A stretch of DNA of 64,000 bases from Clarkia xantiana subsp. parviflora (taxonomy: Eukaryota; Streptophyta; Magnoliopsida; Myrtales; Onagraceae). The translations under genes and the position numbers were made by a program. Below the pieces are notes generated by a model. The model ran no database searches and was not told where the DNA came from. It saw nothing but the letters and a program-made list of their open reading frames with translations. Position 1 is the first letter of the stretch; each line of letters starts with the position of its first letter. Location: positions 5,464,090 through 5,528,089 of the forward strand of contig JAPTYO010000012.1 of assembly GCA_036873135.1 (NCBI GenBank), given 5' to 3'. Of this stretch, positions 47,815 through 57,726 are shown piece after piece.

Positions 47815-48944
47815 CTAGGTGTTGACCCCGCGCTACGCGCGGACGACCTGATAAACTGCATATATTTAAGTAGAAGGAAGATAAACATAATTTTAAAAGT
47901 AAAAGACTTGCTAAAATGTAATTTGGAATGTTGTGCCATATTGAATAATATATAACATAAATAGAGTTCGGTGATAAGAGTAATGATACGTCACTTTTAA
48001 GGTTATAAAAGAATACTAACAGAAAAATAACAATTTTATGAATATAAAATGTATAGCCAAAAAAATGAATAAACGATTCACATATTATAATGTTTGATTA
48101 AAATTATTGATGATGGAAGATGGAATATGACAACTTCAATTTGAAAAACTCATCCCTTCCTAACAGGAATAGAGAAAAGATATACATAATCAAATTTTAT
48201 GAATTATTTAATTATGAAAGTAAGAAGTGTTGAACTTTATAATAAACAAATAACTGCTTGTCGTGAAAGTTAGTTTTACCGTCATTAATACCCAAAATAA
48301 CATATGATAACTATGGACCTTTCTACAATGCTTTTGGAGCACCATGTTTTTGCCACTAATTTTTTATTTTTTTATTGCCCTAAATGTGAAACCCGTAGGA
48401 AAATTGATATTATTAATAGTATGATACACATCTTAGGTGTAGTTAAAAAAATTCATACTTTTTCATACTTAAGTTTTAGTTATGTTACAATTAAGTCCAC
48501 CATAGTATTAAAAAACCCAAAAGCATAGTGCTCCCAAAGCATAGTAGAAAAATCCAATAACTAAACAAAACTTTATCAATGAATCTTGACTAAACAGATT
48601 GAAAGAAATTGACACACATAAATGTTCACTATATACACTATCTCGAAGGTTTCAATCAACATAAATAAGATTATTATAGATAATTAAATATCAGATACAA
48701 ATCGTTTGTAACATACATATTCATTCCTGCAGAAATTGATGTAAAGTACAACTGTATTCAACTGAACGACATTCTTATCAACGGCAATCATATATATAAT
48801 TTGAGATGTTAGAATTATGTGAAAATGAAAACATGATTTTGTAGCATCCAAGGTAGCATCTTCTTCCTCCTCATACTGACAAATACAAAATCTATTATAT
48901 ATCTTAAAATCTGCACTATCAGATTTCAGTCTTAATATTATTTA
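47815..48944 (-). mobile_element. Helitron 3' terminus (minus orientation); 5' end not found
   Basis: On the minus strand the sequence ends ...CCGCGCGTAGCGCGGGGTCAACACCTAG followed by T in spirit: a perfect 6-bp GC hairpin (47828-47842) nine bases inside CTAG (47815-47818). The body extends to the right. The 5' TC end could not be placed before the MULE at 48945, so the right limit given is only a bound. The content is AT-rich with no helicase frame. Confidence 0.55.
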
Positions 48945-49462
48945 GGGTTAACAGGTCTTTTGATCCATATGTTTGACCACTTTTGGGTTTTGGTCCAAGA
49001 TGTTTTTTTTGCCTAGTTTTGGTACCATATGTTTTCAGATTTTTTTTAGTTTTGGTCCGACCGTTACATTTCGTCCATTTTTTCCGTTAAGTGACATGTG
49101 CAAGTCACGTGATCCACCCTAAACATTCGATTTTGTTCAAATTTGGAGGAATTGACACATTTAACCTAGTTCAATTTGGGCTAATTGAACTAGGTTTAAT
49201 GAATCAAATTTGGAGGGAATTGACACCCTAAACCTAGTTCAATGGGTCAATTCCTTCAAATTTAAACAAAATTGAAAGTTTAGGGTTGATCACGTGACTT
49301 GCACATGTCACTTAATGAAAAAAAAAATGGACGGAATGTAACGGTCGGACCAAAACTAGAAAAATCTGCAAACATATGGTACCAAAACTAGACAAAAAAA
49401 AAACATCATGAACCAAAACCCAAAAGTGGTCAAATATCATGGACTAAAAGACTTGTTAACCC
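48945..49462. mobile_element. MULE-type MITE
   Basis: Begins GGGTTAACAGGTCTTTTGAT with arms over 200 bp. Perfect 9-bp target duplication TATTATTTA at 48936-48944 and 49463-49471. Close relative of the copy in NOL6 intron 19 (39209-39730). The gypsy element starts only 20 bp to its right. Confidence 0.93.
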
Positions 49463-49482
49463 TATTATTTATGAAGACATTG

Positions 49483-50323
49483 TGATGGACATACGCGTGA
49501 TCCGGGCTCGGTTTTAATTATTCGGACCTCATATTCGCACGGGGCCCTTAGCAAGACCCAATTTCGAGCTAACCGGGGTAAACCGGGCAAGTCGCGAACT
49601 TGCCCGGCGCCCCGGGGGGCTTACCCGGAAATTCCGGGTAAGCCCCAGCTTACCCGGAATCTCCGGGTAAGCCTAAGCTTACCCGGAATTCCGGGTAAGC
49701 CTAGGCTTACCCGGAATTCCGGGTAAGTCCCACACCGGGGGGTGTCGCGCACACCCCCCATTTCATCTCGGACACCTACGGAGACCCGATTTTTACACTA
49801 ACTCTTATGTGTCCGAGACCTTTGTTTTAGCGGTGCGCTCGTCCCGTTTATGACAGCCGCCTGAGACGCACGTCAGAGCCCCTTTTCCCAAAGCTTACCT
49901 ACGCATCCCGGTTCACATTTCCACATTGAACCGGGTCAAAACCGGTTCACGGTCCAAGGTGGCCTATAAATAGCCACCTTGGGGGTAAACATTTTCAACT
50001 CATTCCAAAATCACTTTGGGCAAGCTTCGGAAAAGCTCTGACTTCTCTCTAAAAACCCTCTCTTTCTCTCTCTAGAAAAACACTGATGTTGATCGTCGGA
50101 GTGAGCACGCCAAGCACCCCCCCCTCTCCACGGGGACTGCTTGGTAAACGCTCTTCTGCAGGTGCCGACGGACGTCCCGCTAGAGACCCAGAGAGGCTTG
50201 CCCTTTTTTGGAAGACAAAGCTAAAGCCCGCGCACGACACTAGAAGGCGGATTCAGCTCACACCCAACCCGAAGACCCCGACTAGTTATCCAGCGGACAG
50301 TCCGCAATAACTTGGTCGAAACA
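49483..50323 (+). repeat. 5' LTR of the Tat-type element
   Basis: 841 bp, TGATGGAC...CGAAACA. Contains a hairpin at 49583-49607 (CCGGGCAAGT/ACTTGCCCGG), then four GCTTACCCGG..CCGGGTAAGC hairpin units at about 49618-49644, 49648-49672, 49677-49700 and 49704-49727. TATAAATA (49965-49972) sits in the loop of a perfect 10-bp inverted repeat (49954-49963/49973-49982). A C-tract hairpin (CCAAGCA 50110-50116 / TGCTTGG 50138-50144) follows. Confidence 0.95.
50110..50144 (+). other. C-tract hairpin in the LTR leader (second element)
   Basis: CCAAGCA / TGCTTGG closes a loop with eight C residues and TCTCC. The 3' LTR copy is at 60181-60216 with nine C residues. The same position in the gag-only element has a different but also complementary stem (29617-29646). 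Confidence 0.6.
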
Positions 50324-50324
50324 C

Positions 50325-50342
50325 TTGGCGCCGTCTGCGGGC
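50325..50342 (+). other. Primer-binding site of the Tat-type element
   Basis: TTGGCGCCGTCTGCGGGC one base after the 5' LTR, the same class as the site at 29852. Only about 40 bases separate it from the pol start codon. Confidence 0.8.
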
Positions 50343-50382
50343 TTCGAACAAAAAACCTGCATTACTCAAACAAACAAGCAAG

Positions 50383-53300
50383 ATGGATAATACATACACC
50401 ATACACGGAGGCTTCAGTGCAGGGGGCGAAACCTCTTACGCAAGAGAGAGGTACGCCGCCGGAAAGAGTGAAAAACCACAGGAGCTAGACGGGGAGGACA
50501 CAGTCATGGAGGACGTCATTGGCTTCTCAGCCAAAGACAGAGAACACATAACGTTCCCCCACAACGACGCCTTAGTCATTCAAATGACTATTGACGACAT
50601 GGAAATAATGCGAATTCTCGTAGATGGAGGCTCCGCCCCAAACGTGCTAACAAAAGACATTGTCTTAGCACTCGGAAGAAAGAAGGCCATACAAACAATG
50701 AACTCACCTCTAGTGGGATTCATGGGAGATGCTAGCTACCCGCTAGGTACCATTACCCTTCCAGTAACCTTGGGCGAAGGAGAAAGACGTCTGAATATCG
50801 ATGTACTATTCATAGTAGTCGAAAAACTAAACGCCTACAATGGTATTCTCGGATACGCAACCATGAACGAATGGAGAATGGTGCCTTCAACGGCCCACCT
50901 GAAGATCAAGTTCCCAACCATTGCAGGTGTGGGAGAAGTTAGAGGAAACCAACAACTAGCAAGAGAATGCCACAACGTAGCGCTACAACAAAACCAAGTG
51001 GGAAACATGCCAGTAATACCCACCATCGACGAAGACCCAAGAGATGACTACGGGAGGCCTACTGCGATGGACGAACTCCACGAATTCAAAATCGATGAAC
51101 CAGAAAGAATGGTGCGCATAGGAGCATCATTATCAGAAGACGAAGTGATTGAAATCACAGCGCTCCTAGCAGAATACAAAGACTTATTCGCATGGTCCCC
51201 AAAGGACATGCCAGGAATAAGCCCAGAGGTCATTTGCCATAAACTCAACATCAACAAAGATGCTCGAGTGGTGAAACAAAAGTTAAGGTCGATAGGTGGG
51301 GACAAGAAGTTGGCCATTCGCGAGGAAGTTAGCAGACTGCTTGACGCAGGTTTCATTGAAGAATCCAAGTATCAAACTTGGGTGGCCAACCCCGTAGTGG
51401 TGCCTAAGCCAAATGGCAAGTCAAGAATGTGCATCGACTACAGAGACCTCAACAATGCATGTCCAAAAGATTCATACCCGCTCCCACGAATTGATCAATT
51501 GGTAGATGCAACTGCGGGCCATGAACTGATGACAGTTATGGATGCATACACAGGGTACAACCAAATCCCGATGTTTTGGCAAGACGCCCCACATACGGCA
51601 TTCTACGCTGACAGCGAAATCTACAACTACAAAGTTATGCCTTTCGGGCTAATAAATGCGGGGGCCACATACCAAAGGATGGTCAATCTCATTTTCGGAG
51701 ATTTGATTGGCGACAAAATGGAAGCGTACGTGGATGACATGGTCGTAAAATCCAAGAAAAGAAAGAATCACGCTGAGGACTTACGCATAATCTTCAAGAG
51801 AATGCGAAAGTATCAAATAAGACTAAACCCCGCAAAGTGCGCTTTCGGGGTACGGTCAGGCAAAATCCTGGGATTTATGGTGAGCGAAAGGGGCATTGAA
51901 GCAAACCCTGAAAAGGTGAAGGCAATTGAAGAAATGGCCTCCCCAACAAAGCATAAAGAAGTACAACAACTCAACGGGCGCCTTGCAGCCCTTAACAGAT
52001 TCCTAGCCAAAATTGGTGACAGAGCCCTCCCATTCTTCGAAGTGTTACGCGCAAACAAGAAGTTTGAATGGACAAATGCTTGTGAAGAAGCATTCCAACA
52101 ACTCAAACAACACTTGAAGACGCTCCCAAGATTAGCAAAACCACTTCAAGGGGAACCTCTCTTTCTCTACATATCAACTAGTAACACGGCGGTCAGCTCC
52201 GTGCTAATAAAAGAAAAAGGAGGAGCCCAACTCCCAGTTTATTACGTAAGCAAAACACTGGCCAAGTATGAAGTCAATTACGTACCAATCGAGAAACACT
52301 TGTACGCGCTCGTGATAGCCGCACGCAAGCTAAGGCCTTACTTCCACGCGCATGAAATAACGGTCCTGACAGACCAACCTCTGAAGCACATCCTTGCAAA
52401 ACCAAACATGTCAGGAAGATTAACAAAATGGTCTGTAGAGCTAAGTGAATTCCGCATTCATTTCGCTCCGCGAACAGCCATCAAAGGGCAAGCCTTGGCA
52501 GACTTCATCGCAGAATCCACAGGGATCGAGCCGGAGCCACAAGATGAAGTCCAGATAGATATCCCACCCGCAGAAGTTTGGGAAATGTACACGGACGGAT
52601 CATCCAACACCGGAGGCGCGGGGGCAGGATTACTACTAATCCCACCCGACGGCTCAGACCCCTTGAAGTACGCTTTGAACTTAACATTCAGAGCAACAAA
52701 CAATGAGGCGGAATACGAGGCTCTGATCACAGGCCTCAGGATAGCCAAAGGAGTTGGAGTAGAACACTTACGAGTAAAATGTGATTCTCAACTGGTCGTC
52801 AACCAGGTCAAAGGAGAATACACTGCAAAGTCAGAAAACATGCAGAAATACTTGACACAAGCAAAGGAGTTGGTAGAAAGTTTCAAAACTTTCGACATAA
52901 CTTCCGTCCCACGAGAAGAAAACCAGGAGGCCGATGCTCTGAGCAAGTATGCCCAAAACAATGAACAAGACAAAAAGACACACTTTGTGGAAAACAGGAT
53001 AATATCCGTCATAGACCAATTGGAGGTAATGGCCATTGACGAAGAAGAAACTTGGAAGACACCAATCCAAACATACCTCGCTGGAGGGATCCTACCACGA
53101 GACAAGACTCAAGCAAACAAGATCGAAAGGGTAGCCGTAAACTACGCCTTGATCGAAGGTCAGCTCTACAGAAAGGGTTATTCCACACCCTACCTAAAGT
53201 GCATCACAAGCACAGAAGGAACAACGGTACTAGAAGAACTCCATGGAGGAATGGCTGCCTCGCACGAAGGAGCTCGCGCGTTGATCCGCAAAGCATTGAA

Positions 53301-54285
53301 CTTAGGCTACTACTGGCCGACAATGAGAGCTCAAGCAACAAGCATGGTGGCAGAATGCGAAGCATGCCAACTATATTCAAGAAACATCATAGCTCCAGCA
53401 GCAGAATTAAGCCCAATAGCAAGCGCATGGCCATTCGCACAATGGGGCATTGACCTGATTGGCCCACTCCCGAAGTCAAAGGGCCAAGCAAAATTCATAG
53501 TCGTCGCAATCGACTATTTCTCAAAATGGATTGAGGCTAAACCATTAGCACGCATCACAGACACACAAATCATGGACTTCATCCGAAACCACATAGTGGC
53601 TCGCTACGGTGTCCCAAAGATACTCATCAGCGACAATGGTGCCCAATTCAGAAGTGGAAATATGCAAAATTTTTGCAAACGTCTCAATATAGACCACCGT
53701 TTTGCATCAGTGCACCACGCACAAACAAACGGCCAGGTTGAATCAGCAAACAAGATAGTTCTGGATGGACTAAAAAAGAGAGTTCATGCTCTAAAAGGAG
53801 GTTGGGTTGACCAGCTAAGCAGTGTTTTATGGGCTGTGCGCACGACTCCCAAAGAGTCAACAGGTGAAACACCCTTTAGCCTGGTCTACGGAACCGAGGC
53901 AGTAGCACCTGTCGAAATCGCCGTCTCTTCATACAGAACGACGAATTTTGACCCCCAAGCCAATGAGGAACAAAGACGCCTTGACCTTCAGTTAGCAGAC
54001 GAACAGAGATGGAAATCAGAACAAGTTCAAGCAAAGATGCGCTTAGCCACATCCAGATACTACAACAGAAAGGTCAAGGCGCGACAATTCCACGTGGGAG
54101 AAATGGTCTGGAGAAGAAACGAATTCTCACATTTGGACCAGATCAACAAGATGTCCCCCAAATGGGAAGGCCCTTACAAAATAGTTGCGGTTCCATACAT
54201 TAATGCTTACCGCATCCAAGATGTGGACGGGAACGAATTGCCCAACACTTTCAGTGGGGGACACCTGAAGAAGTTCCACCCATAA
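50383..54285 (+). CDS. Pol polyprotein: protease, RT, RNase H, archaeal-type RNase H, integrase
   Basis: 1300 residues without interruption. It starts MDNTYTIHGGFSAGG, which equals the linker that follows Gag's zinc motif in related polyproteins, so the frame opens exactly where gag normally ends. Protease DGGS is at 81-84. Reverse transcriptase spans about 290-480, with KSRMCIDYRDLN, VMPFGL and the catalytic YVDD at 449-452. RNase H covers about 560-690. A second RNase H (MYTDGSS...NNEAEYEAL...DSQLVVNQVKG...EADALSK) is at about 730-860. The integrase HHCC region is at about 950-1000 (CEACQLY), and the core has D in WGIDLIGPL, D in SDNGAQF and E in NGQVESANK (about 1020-1120). The C-terminal region ends GGHLKKFHP. 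All catalytic residues seen are present. It makes cDNA in particles and integrates it in the nucleus, but the particle protein must come from elsewhere. Confidence 0.96.
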   Translation: MDNTYTIHGGFSAGGETSYARERYAAGKSEKPQELDGEDTVMEDVIGFSAKDREHITFPHNDALVIQMTIDDMEIMRILVDGGSAPNVLTKDIVLALGRKKAIQTMNSPLVGFMGDASYPLGTITLPVTLGEGERRLNIDVLFIVVEKLNAYNGILGYATMNEWRMVPSTAHLKIKFPTIAGVGEVRGNQQLARECHNVALQQNQVGNMPVIPTIDEDPRDDYGRPTAMDELHEFKIDEPERMVRIGASLSEDEVIEITALLAEYKDLFAWSPKDMPGISPEVICHKLNINKDARVVKQKLRSIGGDKKLAIREEVSRLLDAGFIEESKYQTWVANPVVVPKPNGKSRMCIDYRDLNNACPKDSYPLPRIDQLVDATAGHELMTVMDAYTGYNQIPMFWQDAPHTAFYADSEIYNYKVMPFGLINAGATYQRMVNLIFGDLIGDKMEAYVDDMVVKSKKRKNHAEDLRIIFKRMRKYQIRLNPAKCAFGVRSGKILGFMVSERGIEANPEKVKAIEEMASPTKHKEVQQLNGRLAALNRFLAKIGDRALPFFEVLRANKKFEWTNACEEAFQQLKQHLKTLPRLAKPLQGEPLFLYISTSNTAVSSVLIKEKGGAQLPVYYVSKTLAKYEVNYVPIEKHLYALVIAARKLRPYFHAHEITVLTDQPLKHILAKPNMSGRLTKWSVELSEFRIHFAPRTAIKGQALADFIAESTGIEPEPQDEVQIDIPPAEVWEMYTDGSSNTGGAGAGLLLIPPDGSDPLKYALNLTFRATNNEAEYEALITGLRIAKGVGVEHLRVKCDSQLVVNQVKGEYTAKSENMQKYLTQAKELVESFKTFDITSVPREENQEADALSKYAQNNEQDKKTHFVENRIISVIDQLEVMAIDEEETWKTPIQTYLAGGILPRDKTQANKIERVAVNYALIEGQLYRKGYSTPYLKCITSTEGTTVLEELHGGMAASHEGARALIRKALNLGYYWPTMRAQATSMVAECEACQLYSRNIIAPAAELSPIASAWPFAQWGIDLIGPLPKSKGQAKFIVVAIDYFSKWIEAKPLARITDTQIMDFIRNHIVARYGVPKILISDNGAQFRSGNMQNFCKRLNIDHRFASVHHAQTNGQVESANKIVLDGLKKRVHALKGGWVDQLSSVLWAVRTTPKESTGETPFSLVYGTEAVAPVEIAVSSYRTTNFDPQANEEQRRLDLQLADEQRWKSEQVQAKMRLATSRYYNRKVKARQFHVGEMVWRRNEFSHLDQINKMSPKWEGPYKIVAVPYINAYRIQDVDGNELPNTFSGGHLKKFHP

Positions 54286-54554
54286 AACTAAAAGCTGTCG
54301 TATCAAGCTCTTTAGTATTCAGTACTTCAAAAGAAGGAGATATGTAACTCCATACTTACGCATCAAATGAAATTATGTCTAACAAATTTCATATCTCTTG
54401 TAGGCACACTATTAACTCACATACAACGCCTAAGCTTACAACCAAGGCATCAAAACAACAACAGTGACGACAAGCCAACTTATACAAGGCTCATCACTTC
54501 ACACCAAAACAAAGGACGTTAGACGCATACAAGGAGTTGAGGTATCCTCATAAC

Positions 54555-55074
54555 AAGGATGTGAACGTACTAATCTATTCACATCCTTGCAAAAAGTCGG
54601 GGGATAAACGGATCATTGGGAATCCTTCCTCGCAAACAGATGCAAGTGTCGGACGTACTAATCTATCCACACTTCGCCATTTTACAAGGATGTGAACGTA
54701 CTAATCTATTCACATCCTTGCAAAAAGTCGGGGGATAAACGGATCATTGGGAATCCTTCCTCGCAAACAGATGCAAGTGTCGGACGTACTAATCTATCCA
54801 CACTTCGCCATATTACAAGGATGTGAACGTACTAATCTATTCACATCCTTGCAAAAAGTCGGGGGATAAACGGATCATTGGGAATCCTTCCTCGCAAACA
54901 GATGCAAGTGTCGGACGTACTAATCTATCCACACTTCGCCATATTACAAGGATGTGAACGTACTAATCTATTCACATCCTTGCAAAAAGTCGGGGGATAA
55001 ACGGATCATTAGGAATCCTCCCTCGCAAACAAATGCAAAGGTCGGACGTATTAATCTATCCGCACATCCTATCC
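54555..55074 (+). repeat. 131-bp tandem repeats, four copies
   Basis: Units start at 54555, 54686, 54817 and 54948 (AAGGATGTGAACGTACTAAT). The first three are nearly identical and the fourth is diverged and shorter. Each unit contains a 12-bp inverted repeat (CAAGGATGTGAA / TTCACATCCTTG). Tandem arrays downstream of pol are known from Tat-lineage elements and can seed satellites. Confidence 0.93.
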
Positions 55075-55280
55075 TATGTTATAACTAAAATAACAAGGAG
55101 ACATTCAGTTATCACATCTATCTAATGCATTCATGTCAAGCATATATATATATATGAAACCAAACAGGTCTACGATAGCAAATTCAAACACCAAAACGAC
55201 AGGCAGGCTCAAAACAAGTCCTTCGCCAAAATGCTACGCATGCAAAGAAACAAACAAACATACAAAGAAGCCATATCGAC

Positions 55281-57726
55281 CTAGTCAAGGAGATGGCGCA
55301 CGTCAACCTCGCAGTCATCAGTAGCAAAGGGATCACAGGCAGGAGTATCACCAAAGATATCAGCATCCCGCTCGAAGCTAAACATCGGCTCACCATCCGC
55401 ACTAATGGTATCCACCACTTGAAGAGTGGAAGCCCCCCCCAAATCACTCAAACCAATAACACCAGGAGAATCTAACTTCTCAAATGGAAAATGGGGGGCA
55501 AGGCGATGCATCAGGGGAACGAAGTCATCAAGAAACTCCTTCTTCAAAGATCCGAAACTCGCCTGAACGGCAGAAAGGAAAGGCTCACTCTGAGGGTACC
55601 GCTTAAAAGCGCTGGCCTTGCCTTCCGATATGCCGTCCTCCCTCGCCTTTTGCAACTCGACAGCCCGCACCCCCTCCCGAAGCGCCATCCGACTTCTCAC
55701 AGCAGACAGCTGATCTTGGATCTCGGCAACGCGAGACTGACTCGAAGCAAGCGCTTCAGATAGTATGAGAAGCTCACCAGCATGGCCTTTTGCATCCTCA
55801 GTCAAAGAGACTTGCTCTTTAACCAACTCCTCATGGCTCTCCAGAAGCTGATCCTTCTCATCGGATAGCTCGATGACAAAAGATGATAAGTTCGCAATAT
55901 CAGCATTAACCTGCATCAAAAATGAGTGTATAATCATCAAAACACGTGCAACAATGAGTGAATCAACCCTAAGAGGAATAAACATTCACCGGAGCGAAGA
56001 CACCGATGCTCTCCTCCACAAAGGCACGCGCACTAGCAGAATTCGGGGGGCACTCCTTCCGATCGGCAGGGGGAACAGACCTCTGCACAACTCGAACACC
56101 AACTTCAGGAATACTCAGGGACGCATCCTTAGGAAAACGAAGGCGCGTACCCGAATAGGGCACCCACACACCATCTGTGACATCGCGTTCAAAGCGACGA
56201 ACAAGATCACTTCTACGAAGCGAAGGAAGTGGAGGGATATCTGCAAAGCACAAACATAAGAAATCATACAAACAAAGCATGCTAAGTACATAAAAAGAGA
56301 TTTCACAAACCGGATACAGGGAGAATCTCCTCTTCCATCACATGCATCGGCTCAGCCACAGGAGGGACGCGCTCACCAACATGTTTCCTCTTGTCACGCG
56401 AAGACATACGTGAACCAGGGGGGACCTCGTCCGCCGTCCCATGCCTCGGCCCGGGGGCAGAAGGGACGCGCTCAGCAACTTGCTTCCTCTTATCACGAGA
56501 AGGCAAAACAGACGTCCCCTCAACTCTTGAGCGCTTGGGATCGCCCGAGGCACGCGCCGCAGCATTGGTCCTCTTGGTGGAGGGACGCCGGGAAAAGTCA
56601 GTAACGGGCTCCGCCCGCTCCCTCTCAGCAGGCACGCGACCTACAAACAGGGAAAAGAAAATATTGGAACTACAAACAGAGTACAGCCAAGAATGATAAG
56701 AAGGAAGAAGTATTTTACCCATAGGTCCCTTTCCTCTCCCATGACGAGACCTGTCAGCAGGGGCCGGAGCAGCAACAGGAAGCCCTCGTGCAGCATCAGT
56801 CTGCAAGGCCGGCTGCTTGTTAAGAAACCAACCTACAGGATAACATAAAACAGGGTTATAAAAATTCGAAAGCATACCAAGACACCCGGGGAAGAAGATA
56901 CGATGATGCCTGCGGCAAGCAACTCCTCTTCAGAACCCTGAGTCAAAGGGACTATAACCCCCGCCTGATTGTCGCGAAAGATCTCGCGAAAGGCCTTCTC
57001 ATCCTGAGAGGTATACTCGGACAAGGAAGGAACAGGGTCACGCTCCAGGACGTGACACGTCTCCCACTTGGTCCCAACGTCGCTCACAAAGAAATAGTGA
57101 TTTTGCCATTCCTGCGAGCGAGGATAAGGGGTGGCAAACCGCCCGCTCGGCTTCCACTTGGCGCCCCCAAGATCGAACGAGGAAAGACAAGGCCACCGAC
57201 TGCAGAAGGTGGACAACCCTGATTTGTCTCGCCGCTCCAGACGGTAAAAGGTCCGAAAGAGAATCAAGGAATAAGCCCACGAGTGCTTGTGACACTGAAT
57301 GCGAAAACAGGTCCACGCGTGAAAAGCAGCAGGGGAGAGGCTAAGGGGCGAAATACGGAAATAACGACACAAGCGGACAAGATCCTTGCAGTAAGGAAAG
57401 CGCAAACCCTCCTCTATCTGTCCAGTGTACACCACATCTAAGTCCGCAGGAGGAACAGTAACTGAGCCAGCCTCGACTTCCTTGCATACGTCAAACGGGA
57501 AGTATGCTTCAGAAATAGGACAGACCCCTGACTTATCTACGCTCTCCACATACTCCTCCGTCGTGATACGGTTGGGAGGATAGGTCTGAGTCATCGCGAT
57601 GGCTTCATGGCTAACACCTGTCCCGGGAAAATCGAGTCGAAGTAAAAGGGGGGTGTCCTCGCTTATCGCCAAACCATCACAAGAAAAGTAATACGTGCAA
57701 AGAAAGGGATCGGAAGACTCACTCAT
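55281..57726 (-). CDS. Antisense five-exon gene of the Tat element (putative gypsy-type transposon protein)
   Basis: Minus-strand exons 57726-56886, 56832-56719, 56640-56311, 56240-55990 and 55910-55281 join in frame to about 721 residues. The exon-1 donor (GG/GTGTCT) was chosen because it keeps the phase. The next candidate, GTATGC at 56877, would shift it. Exon 1 (about 280 residues, with TYPPNRITTEEYVESV, FPYCKDLVRLCRYFRISPLSLSPAAF, WQNHYFFVSD) resembles the family annotated as putative gypsy-type transposon protein (PF04195). Exons 2-3 are basic and proline-rich with two SRDKRK.V.ERVP repeats. Exon 5 is a predicted coiled coil (LSDEKDQLLESHEELVKEQ). Tat elements such as Grande are known to carry extra antisense genes. 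The function is unknown. Transcription would need its own promoter near 57.8 kb, opposite to the LTR. Confidence 0.75.

Noticed and set aside
54555..55074. Regular direct repeats suggestive of a CRISPR array
   Set aside because: Units are contiguous 131-bp repeats without unique spacers, inside a plant retrotransposon.
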